Source: Mongoliibacter ruber (GTDB lineage: Bacteria > Bacteroidota > Bacteroidia > Cytophagales > Cyclobacteriaceae). From it: a DNA stretch of 64,000 nt. Made by a program: the position numbers and the translations under genes. Under the pieces are notes generated by a model. That model ran no database searches and was not told where the DNA came from. It saw only the letters and a list, made by a program, of their open reading frames with translations. Location of the stretch: positions 334,831 through 398,830 of the forward strand of contig NZ_PVTR01000002.1 in the NCBI RefSeq assembly GCF_003003005.1, read 5' to 3'. Numbering within the stretch: the stretch's first letter is position 1; each line of letters begins with the position of its first letter. Below are positions 34,691-41,828 of the stretch, in pieces.

Positions 34691-35545
34691 ATGAGGAACA
34701 TGCTGATTGCTATCACCCAGTATCAAAAACAAGCAAAAGACTTCCTAAATCTTCTGAAAGATTACCGAAATAATAAAGCCGGACTGATTGTTCTAATTGC
34801 CCTGTTTGCCTTTGGTTTTCAACAAGGAGCAATAGGACAAGACACTGATAACATCCATTTTCGGGGAAATATCAGTGTCACCAATAATGGTCTTTCTCTG
34901 ATTCCAGCCTTTTCATTGAATGCGCCTGCGGCAATATTTGAATTATCTTTTGGTGGGGAGCGATTGAGTTTTGACCCAGAAATGCGTTTTGCCATTGATG
35001 GGCAGCCTTGGTCTTTTATCCTTTGGTGGAGGTATAAGATTATCAAATCCGAAAAATTCAAGCTTCATGTAGGTGCTCACCCTGCTTATATTTTCGAAAC
35101 CATCATGGTGGAGGACGATAATGGGGATATGGTGGAGACCATGAAGACAAACAGGTTTTTTGCAGGTGAGATTTCCCCAAGTTATCATTTCAATGCTGAC
35201 AACAAATTGACTTTTCTTTATCTCCAAGGCAGGAGTTTGGGTAAGGGACCTTTAGCCATCAATCAGTTTGTAGCCTTTGGATCATCGCATACCAACTTGA
35301 GGCTTTCAGAGAAGTTTTTTCTCAATGCCAAGCCTCAGCTTTTTTACCTCAAGATGAATGAAAAAGACGGGTATTTTGCAAGTGGCTCATTTTTGATTGG
35401 TAAAAAAGACTTTCCGATTTCTATAGGATCCATCATCAGCAAAAAAATTATTTCTGAAATAGAAGTAGACAACTGGATCTGGAACATCAGTCTGGTGTAT
35501 TCCTTCAATAATGAGTTTGTAAAAAGAAGCAATCCTGTGCTTTAA
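34691..35545 (+). CDS. Hypothetical outer-membrane beta-barrel-like protein
   Basis: 284 residues from the ATG giving MRNMLIAITQYQKQAKDFLN; a TTG five codons upstream is the only longer option. A hydrophobic segment (AGLIVLIALFAFGFQ) then IGQDTD looks like a late signal peptide after a ~30-residue basic extension. The mature part has alternating strands (GNISVTNNGLSLIPAFSLNA, FKLHVGAHPAYIFE, FPISIGSIISKKIIS, WNISLVYSFNNEF) suggesting a small outer-membrane barrel. It follows the TonB receptor on the same strand and may work with it. No named family recognised. Confidence 0.65.
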   Translation: MRNMLIAITQYQKQAKDFLNLLKDYRNNKAGLIVLIALFAFGFQQGAIGQDTDNIHFRGNISVTNNGLSLIPAFSLNAPAAIFELSFGGERLSFDPEMRFAIDGQPWSFILWWRYKIIKSEKFKLHVGAHPAYIFETIMVEDDNGDMVETMKTNRFFAGEISPSYHFNADNKLTFLYLQGRSLGKGPLAINQFVAFGSSHTNLRLSEKFFLNAKPQLFYLKMNEKDGYFASGSFLIGKKDFPISIGSIISKKIISEIEVDNWIWNISLVYSFNNEFVKRSNPVL

Positions 35546-35861
35546 AGTTGGAGCGAAGATTCAGAGAACGGCTAAAAAAACCAGGGTTTAGTGATTTTTC
35601 ACAGGTTGATTATGGACAAGCTTTAACAAGAATATGAAACTACAATCACGACCCAGAAATGCTTGTCCCTAGAATCGGGAGGCCGAATTTTTGAATAACC
35701 CTAGGTGAAAATTAAGGCAAAAGTTTGAGTCCGGAATAATGACCATGAAATGGTCAAACTTTTCAATAGCCCTAGGTGAAACCTAGGGTAATGGTGAAAG
35801 ATGATGCGTGGCATCAACCCTGAAAGGGTTGAACTAATTTAGCACTATTGGAAACCCAAAC
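35546..35861. other. Spacer made of REP-like hairpins
   Basis: No gene. It includes a degenerate CCTAGGTGAAA hairpin half near 35700 and the REP unit listed next, ending just past the RAYT stop codon. Confidence 0.5.
35741..35830 (+). repeat. REP-like hairpin cluster next to RAYT
   Basis: Four hairpins in a row: GACCATGAAATGGTC, CCCTAGGTGAAACCTAGGG, TGATGC-GTG-GCATCA and AACCCTGAAAGGGTT. The whole block is repeated almost exactly at 37191-37280, on the other side of the transposase and array. Confidence 0.85.
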
Positions 35862-36308
35862 CTATAGCAAAAACTTCGGATCAAATTTGATTTCGTATTC
35901 CTCAAGTAAGGACTTGTACTCTTCCAAGAACGACACATCCTTATGATGAATCTCCTGATTTTTGATGTATTTGACCAATCTTTCCTTGGCCTTGATGGTT
36001 TCGGAAAAAGCGCCATAACCATCTTGCCAACCATTGAATTTCGGGAATATTCCTTCTTTTGTAATAAAATCGTTTGAAGCAAGTTTGATGTCCTTGATTA
36101 AATTCGAAACGGGGATTGTTGGATGGATATGCGTCAAAATGTGGATGTGGTCTTCTACACCATTGATCCGGTATAGATGGCATTTTTTGTTTGTTAGCAA
36201 ATGATGGATATAGGCGTAAAGCCTCTTTTTTTCATGGTGAAGTAGTGTAGGTTCACGGTGTTTTGTTGAAAAGACGATGTGGTAAATAAACTGTGTGTAG
36301 GGGCTCAT
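35862..36308 (-). mobile_element. REP-associated tyrosine transposase (RAYT, Y1 family)
   Basis: 148 residues. The start MSPYTQFIYHIVFSTKHREP, the HUH pair His54/His56 (GVEDHIHILTHI) and the catalytic Tyr114 (LVKYIKNQEIHHK) are the signatures of IS200-like single-strand transposases of the REP-associated branch. Such enzymes cut and join REP hairpins; here REP-like hairpins lie on both sides within a few hundred bases. It looks intact, with normal length. It probably acts as a domesticated repeat-spreading enzyme, not as a self-mobile IS. Confidence 0.9.
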
Positions 36309-36407
36309 AAAAAATGGAAGTTAAAAGTGAAAACATAATTTCAGGAAAAATGGATTGAATGTCAATATGCTTCGGCTTTCTCAGGCCTTTCAGGGGTAAA
36401 TAAGTTC

Positions 36408-36498
36408 GACCCTTTCAGGGTCGAGAGAGTATCGCCTTAAGATTCCTTATCCACGGGTTTCACCCGCGGTTATTGAGAGGTTTGACCCTTTCAGGGTC
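36408..36498 (-). repeat. REP-like hairpin cluster, inverted orientation
   Basis: GACCCTTTCAGGGTC, CCACGGGTTTCACCCGCGG and GACCCTTTCAGGGTC. Read on the minus strand these show the same TGAA-loop hairpin pairs as the other REP units. Confidence 0.75.
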
Positions 36499-36730
36499 AT
36501 ATAGGACATCGGAACTATCGTTTCAGTGTCGGGAGGAGGTTTGAGTTTCTTTTCAACCTATGGTTTTCTCTTGGGGTTATACAAAGGTGGCAAGCAGGAA
36601 TTTCATGGTTTTTTCCTGAATTTTCCCTTGGCTTGCATTAGTGAAATTGGGAGATTAAACCTCCAGTAATCACTTCATTCGTCGGGATGAACGTTTCTTT
36701 TATTTTGATGATAATTTAAATTTGAGAAGT

Positions 36731-37190
36731 CATTATGAAGTGGTCAAACTTTTCAATAGCCCCATATGAAACTTAGGGTAAAGGAGAATGATGAAAGGTG
36801 AGGCAACAATTTTGAACATCCTGTTCTGAATAGATCACTATCGGCACCGAAGCTTGATATTCTGAAGATTGAATCCAGTTAAACGACCATGAAATGGTCA
36901 AACTTTTCAATAGCTCCATATGAAACTTAGGGTAAAGGAGAATGATGAAAGGTGAGGCAACAATTTTGAACATCCTGTTCTGAATAGATCAATCGGCACC
37001 GAAGCTTGATATTCTGAAGATTGAATCCAGATAAACGACCATGAAATGGTCAAACTTTTCAATAGCCCCATATGAAACTTAGTGTAAAGGAGAATGATGA
37101 TAGGTGAGGCAACAATTTTGAACATCCTGTTCTGAATAGATCACTATCGGCACCGAAGCTTGATATTCTGAAGATTGAATCCAGGTAAAC
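36731..37190 (+). repeat. Tandem array of three 152-154-base units with REP hairpins
   Basis: Unit starts, marked by the GACCATGAAATGGTC hairpin (degenerate in the first), are at about 36731, 36885 and 37037, and the fourth hairpin at 37191 begins the closing REP block. Units are nearly identical; the second lacks two bases. Each also contains CACCGAAGCTTGATATTCTG and a less perfect CATATGAAAC hairpin. Confidence 0.9.
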
Positions 37191-37280
37191 GACCATGAAA
37201 TGGTCAAACTTTTCAATAGCCCTAGGTGAAACCTAGGGTAATGGTGAAAGATGATGCGTGGCATCAACCCTGAAAGGGTT
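37191..37280 (+). repeat. REP-like hairpin cluster, second copy
   Basis: Near-exact copy of the block at 35741-35830, with all four hairpins. It ends about ten bases before the stop of the truncated luciferase-like gene. Confidence 0.85.
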
Positions 37281-37290
37281 GAACTCTAAT

Positions 37291-37854
37291 TTACCTTTCC
37301 TCATTTATTGCCATCATAAGCTCTGCAAATAATTTTGTAGATTTTATCCGGTCTTCTAGGGCATACATGGTAGACACGGCTATAAGTTCATCCACCCCAG
37401 TTTTTACAACAAATTCCATTATTTGATTTTTTACAGTTTGCTTGCTGCCTACAAAAGAATATTTCAGGAATTGATGCATAGCAGGATGGTTCATGACTTC
37501 CTTTAATTCCTGGTTCATTTCCGTTGGAGCTTGTAGCGGTTCCTTAGTACCTGTCAACACACCAAAAAACATCTTAATCAAGATAGTAAATAACCTTTCA
37601 GCTTCTTCATCAGTATCCGCAACAAAAACATTTATCCCTGCAAGGGTATATGGCTGTTTGAGAAATTCAGAAGGCTTAAACTCTTCCTTGTAAATTTTTA
37701 AAGCATTGAATAAATGAGTAGCCGCAAAATGACTTGCAAAAGCATAAGGCAACCCGTTTTTGGCTGCCAGATGCGCACTATCCGTACTGGAACCTAAAAT
37801 ATAAAGTGGTACATCTGTGCCCTCAGCTATGGTAGCCCTTACTTTTGAACGCAT
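37291..37854 (-). pseudogene. 5'-truncated LLM-class flavin-dependent oxidoreductase
   Basis: 187 residues that match only the C-terminal half of the ~335-residue luciferase-like monooxygenase (MsnO8-type) family: VPLYILGSSTDSAHLAAKNG, LPYAFASHFAATHLFNALKI and the closing VGSKQTVKNQIMEFVVKTGV. The N-terminal half, with much of the flavin-binding barrel, is absent, and no continuation is visible upstream. An ATG at the start of the fragment makes it look like a gene, but it is unlikely to be functional. The 3' end abuts REP repeats. Confidence 0.8.
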
Positions 37855-37985
37855 ACTCAGAAACTCAAGACATTATCATTATTCGACAATATCATGAGGA
37901 AGGAATCAATTTTTGGTGAAAAATAAATGATGAGATAAGATTGGAATAGAAGTTGGTTATGCGGCACTGAACAAACTGACCAATT

Positions 37986-38717
37986 ATGATTAAATCAAAA
38001 TTAATTTATTTAATGGGATGTCTTGGCTTTATCGCCTTGATGACATCCTGCCAAGAAGAAAATGATGGATTCCGTCCTGGTGATGCTCCTGCTATTGGGA
38101 TAGCATTTAAACTATCATCGGATCAAACTGGTACAAATGCAAACGCACGGGTGTTGGAGTCTGCTGTTGTAATTGAAAGTGGTTATTTTCATGTAGAAGA
38201 GATTTCATTAGAAACAGAGGGTAGGACTGCCAATGGAAGGTTCGAGAAGGAATTTGAAATTGAATATGACCAACCTAAGAAAATCACCTTGGATAGATTT
38301 GACGAAAACGCAGATTTTTTTATTGAAATCGCTGAAGGTGAGTATGAGGAAATAGAATTTGAATTTGAGCTAGAAAATGCCAACGATGAGCCAGCGATAT
38401 TTCTGGCGGGTACTTTTACAGACCCCGATGGAAATTCCATCCCGCTTCAGTTTGAATATTTTGATGATGACTTCGAATTTGAAGTAGAAATTGAGGCTGC
38501 AGAGGGAGAATATTTTCAGGTTGACCGGGTAAATAACCCCCTGTTTTTATTTGAAATGTATCCTTCTAACTGGTTTTCGGGTCTTTCGAGTGCTGAATTA
38601 GAAAATGCAGAAATCACCAATGGGGTACTTTTGATCAACAGTGAAGTCAATGAAGCTTTATTTACCAAAGTAAAAAGGAAAATGAAGGATGATGCTGAAA
38701 TTGAAATCAAAATGTAA
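37986..38717 (+). CDS. Acidic lipoprotein of unknown function
   Basis: 243 residues with lipobox LMTSC (Cys22). The mature protein is extremely rich in Asp/Glu, e.g. FFIEIAEGEYEEIEFEFELE and EYFDDDFEFEVEIEAAEGEY, with predicted beta-strands; the layout resembles DUF4382-type lipoproteins (an Ig-like strand set built around a residue range ALFTKVKRK...). It might bind cations on the surface. It is a single gene with its own terminator. The domain call is weak. Confidence 0.7.
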   Translation: MIKSKLIYLMGCLGFIALMTSCQEENDGFRPGDAPAIGIAFKLSSDQTGTNANARVLESAVVIESGYFHVEEISLETEGRTANGRFEKEFEIEYDQPKKITLDRFDENADFFIEIAEGEYEEIEFEFELENANDEPAIFLAGTFTDPDGNSIPLQFEYFDDDFEFEVEIEAAEGEYFQVDRVNNPLFLFEMYPSNWFSGLSSAELENAEITNGVLLINSEVNEALFTKVKRKMKDDAEIEIKM

Positions 38718-38765
38718 AAAAGAGAACCTAGTTTAAGGTTTTTTGGAACAATAGTATTGAGGAAC

Positions 38766-38808
38766 AAAACCCTTAGTTCAGCAACAGCTGGATCAAGGGT
38801 TTTTTTAT
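38766..38808 (+). terminator. Terminator of the acidic lipoprotein gene
   Basis: AAACCCTT and AAGGGTTT pair around a 20-base loop (itself containing CAGC/GCTG) and are followed by a T-run. Confidence 0.7.
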
Positions 38809-39030
38809 CTTTTTTAAAGTTTAATATTTTTTTAAGATTGAAAACCTATTTCTTCAGTTATAGGAGTACGAGAAGTAAGCTACTTGAGGGTAACCTTAAT
38901 TTAAGTATTGGTCTTAACTTTTAACCTTTAACAAATCCACTTTTAACAACAATATCATAAGACCTTTACCTAGGTAAAATTTCAAGCGCTTTGCAAGAAT
39001 CTATTTTTGCCTAAATTACCAAAAAAATAA

Positions 39031-39113
39031 CGGTGGAGGTTTAAGAGTGTTGATCGAGGTATCGTTTGCTGTACATTTACCTTAAAATCGATCAGTACTT
39101 CCTTCCCCCACCG
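39031..39113. other. Nested inverted repeat, candidate structured RNA
   Basis: CGGTGG (39031) pairs with CCACCG (39108), and inside it TGATCG (39051) pairs with CGATCA (39089). The ~83-base unit could be a structured RNA or the paired ends of a lost element. Confidence 0.3.
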
Positions 39114-39189
39114 TATCCGTCTATAGCCATTTTGCAAGGTAAATTCAAAAAGAAAACCATGGCAGACGAATTACAAATGACTTTAGTCC

Positions 39190-39756
39190 TCAGAGTTCAT
39201 TCAGCTTTTCGTAAGTCCATTCATGTTTAGATTTGTCATATCTAGTTCTCTCATCTGGAAACTCAACAAACTGCTTATTCAGATAATACCTATCCACATT
39301 TTTGTAGTACATAAGATCCTCCCACAGAAACTCTCCCTTTTCTAGGATTTCTTCCTTTGCCATCATTGGGGTTACAGCTGTTTCTTCAAAATCAACAAGT
39401 TTTAGGTTTTCATCGACCTTGAATTTTCCCAAGACCCCTCTTTTATGACCTTTTTCATTTCTGGCAGGTCTAATTAGGTAAAAGAAGTGTAAACTGTCTT
39501 CTGGCTCTATATGGAAATAAACAAATTCAAATTCAGGAATTTGACTTACATACAAGCTCCTGTATTCTAAGTCATGTTTTCTTTTTGGGTCAGCTCCGCG
39601 AGGGACTTTATATATGTGGGTGATAATATTGGCCATAATGGTATCTTGCTCACTTTGGCTATAAAAGTTTTCAACGTTGTATTTCTGTTGTGTTTTCTTG
39701 CAAGAAGTAAAAGTCAAAATGGAAAGTACAGCAATGATTGATAGTATTATTCTCAT
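39190..39756 (-). CDS. Hypothetical lipoprotein
   Basis: 188 residues with lipobox FTSC (Cys19). The mature part is charged and Tyr-rich (YNVENFYSQSEQDTIMANII, HIYKVPRGADPKRKHDLEYR) with a recurrent pattern I associate with uncharacterised Bacteroidota lipoproteins; no catalytic motif is visible. It lies 60 bases downstream of the beta-helix lipoprotein gene on the same strand, so it may be the third gene of the receptor operon. Confidence 0.7.
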   Translation of the reverse strand: MRIILSIIAVLSILTFTSCKKTQQKYNVENFYSQSEQDTIMANIITHIYKVPRGADPKRKHDLEYRSLYVSQIPEFEFVYFHIEPEDSLHFFYLIRPARNEKGHKRGVLGKFKVDENLKLVDFEETAVTPMMAKEEILEKGEFLWEDLMYYKNVDRYYLNKQFVEFPDERTRYDKSKHEWTYEKLNEL

Positions 39757-39816
39757 ACAGCAAGTAAATAAATAGAGCCAAGCCTGCAGTACAGACTTGG
39801 CTCTTAAAGGAATAAA

Positions 39817-41802
39817 TTAGTCTCTGTAAACAGTGTTTCTGCTAAAGTTGGCCCAACCTTCGGTCCAGTCTCCAGAAGTACCGAAAGCACCTACGAATGG
39901 AACTTCTTCGAAAGATCCAAACCAACTACTCTTAGTGCTTGACTGAGCGAATGGTACATTGTTCCAAGCTGCACCGGTAGCAGCTGCACTTTCAGATTCA
40001 ATTGTGAAAGTTGGCACACCAAGATCAAATACGGATGAACTGATTCCAATTTCATCCCAAGCGCCAAAGAACTGATTGCCAAAGCTAGGAGTGTTAAACC
40101 AAGATACTGCATCAAATTCAGCTAGGTTCCATCTGATTGAATGTCCTCTAGGTTCTGCACCAGGGTGGTTTCCTCTTGCGTTTCCGTTTGCATCTAAGAA
40201 AGGAAGTCCTTCTGCCTGAAGATCTGGATAGCTTGCTGCATTGACAGCACTTTGATGGTCAAAAGCTCTGTTTGGATCATATGCTTTTCCAAAACCATTT
40301 CCTCCCCAGCCTCTAACACCGGCAAGGATTACATTTCTTAGTTGAAGTTCATCATTTTCGGCAAACTGTGCAGTACTGTTTCCGTCAATGAAAATACCCA
40401 TAGGATATCCTGTAATGATAGAGTTATAAATTTTAAGCTTGCTGCTTCTTCTTAGCTGAGCTGCGTGTTGAAATTCAGCTGAAATTGATGTTTCTCTAAC
40501 TTTTTTAGGACCAATGATAGTAATGTTTGAAAACACAGAGGAAGTAAAAGGCTCTCTAAGTTCGCCACTTCCATTGTTATCTACCTCAAAACCATTAGAA
40601 CCTGACTGATCTGCGTCTTTCGCATCTCTGATTCCAATTCCAAACTGAATGTTTCCGCTATGTCCCAAATCAACATCAAAATCATCATCCAAGCCTCTGT
40701 ATGCAATCAAATATCTTCCATCAACAGTACCACCAAACCACTCGAATTGATCATCAAGACCAAATGAAGCCTGAACGTATTCTATGACAGTAGTTCTTCC
40801 TACACTACCCATTGTCAGGGTATTGACTTCTTCATTCGGGTTGATAGGAATACCTGCCCACTCAATTCTTACATATTTGAAAATACCGCTATCATCATCA
40901 TCGTCAGAACCACCGTGCCAAGCACCATATCCACCTTCTAATTGAACATTTGGTCCTTCGTTATTTTTTGCTCTACCACACATAACTACACCACCCCAAT
41001 CTCCAGGAGTTCTTTCACCAGGAGCATTTGCTGAAGTGAATACAATAGGGTTTTCACGCTCACCTTCGGCGATAATTTTTCCACCTCTTTGAATTACCAA
41101 TGTACCTTTGGTAGCTTCATCACCAAAAATTATTGTTCCTGGTTCGATAGTGAGGACACCTTCAGTTCTTCCATCATCATTTTGTGGAGTTTGGCCGGCT
41201 GCAGGTATTGGGCCCACTCTTACAAATCCAATTAGGTAGTAATCTTTATCAGCGGTAAGTGTGACATTTCTTTCTTCTAGATAAGAACCTTCAATACCTG
41301 TTACTGCGATACCTGGTATATGTTCGTCATATCCGGCTAATCTAGTTACTCCGCCCAATTGTACCCTCGGCTTAGGAGGCAGAGCAGATACCGTAACGGT
41401 AAATGGATCACTAGTTGCGGCTCTATCCAATAAGTCAGTAACGACAAATGTGAAATTGACTTGAGCACCTTCCTGTAGACTAGGTTCGATAGTATAAGCC
41501 AAATCATAGGTTGAACTGGTTCCTGTAAGGTTTACATCAGGATAAGCGGCATTTGGTGCGCCATTTTTCAAAATTCTCAAATTCTTGATTCCAGCTGGGG
41601 CATTGATATTGACCTGCGTGGAAACTTCCGCTCCTATGATGCCGGATGCAGAAGGAGGGCTTACTGATACTGAGGGAGGAGCACCTACTGGTGTTTCGTC
41701 CTCTCCGCAGGAAATCAGAAACATGAATGACGCCATTAACGTCACCATCGATAAAGCTTTCCATCCTAGATTGAAAGCATTTTTCAAATCATTTTTTTTC
41801 AT
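39817..41802 (-). CDS. Large beta-helix lipoprotein paired with TonB receptor
   Basis: 661 residues with a lipobox FLISC (Cys32). After an Ig-like region (~45-150), the body is a right-handed beta-helix-like domain: LTIEPGTIIFGDEATKGTLV, IQRGGKIIAEGERENPIVFT, DWGGVVMCGRAKNN and a poly-Asp GGSDDDDDSGIF turn. It lies 26 bases after the TonB receptor gene, in the position where SusD sits in classic pairs, so I infer a surface ligand-binding role with the receptor. Proteins of this type are common in Bacteroidota and not well characterised. Confidence 0.8.
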   Translation of the reverse strand: MKKNDLKNAFNLGWKALSMVTLMASFMFLISCGEDETPVGAPPSVSVSPPSASGIIGAEVSTQVNINAPAGIKNLRILKNGAPNAAYPDVNLTGTSSTYDLAYTIEPSLQEGAQVNFTFVVTDLLDRAATSDPFTVTVSALPPKPRVQLGGVTRLAGYDEHIPGIAVTGIEGSYLEERNVTLTADKDYYLIGFVRVGPIPAAGQTPQNDDGRTEGVLTIEPGTIIFGDEATKGTLVIQRGGKIIAEGERENPIVFTSANAPGERTPGDWGGVVMCGRAKNNEGPNVQLEGGYGAWHGGSDDDDDSGIFKYVRIEWAGIPINPNEEVNTLTMGSVGRTTVIEYVQASFGLDDQFEWFGGTVDGRYLIAYRGLDDDFDVDLGHSGNIQFGIGIRDAKDADQSGSNGFEVDNNGSGELREPFTSSVFSNITIIGPKKVRETSISAEFQHAAQLRRSSKLKIYNSIITGYPMGIFIDGNSTAQFAENDELQLRNVILAGVRGWGGNGFGKAYDPNRAFDHQSAVNAASYPDLQAEGLPFLDANGNARGNHPGAEPRGHSIRWNLAEFDAVSWFNTPSFGNQFFGAWDEIGISSSVFDLGVPTFTIESESAAATGAAWNNVPFAQSSTKSSWFGSFEEVPFVGAFGTSGDWTEGWANFSRNTVYRD

Positions 41803-41828
41803 TGGTTGATATAAAGTTTAGTAATTTG

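Larger units (their letters stand above)
36309..37290. other. Non-coding REP region and tandem array
   Basis: No gene. It comprises inverted-orientation REP hairpins, a short unique stretch, a 154-base tandem array and a closing REP block, each listed separately. Minus-strand open frames starting MFKIVASP are by-products of the repeat. Confidence 0.7.
38718..39189. other. Spacer with terminator and a candidate structured element
   Basis: No gene. After the terminator come TTAACTTTTAACC-type repeats, a TTTACCTAGGTAAA palindrome near 38966, and the nested inverted repeat listed below. A short frame starting ATGGCAGACGAATTACAAATG at 39160 ends after about 23 codons and was not called. Confidence 0.45.

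Noticed and set aside
36731-37190. Minus-strand frames starting MFKIVASP as a repeated protein family
   Set aside because: They are three translations of the same tandem DNA repeat, overlapping REP hairpins, with no start signals.
39160-39231. Small frame MADELQMTLVLRVHSAF
   Set aside because: Only about 23 codons and overlapping the 3' end of the lipoprotein gene on the other strand.
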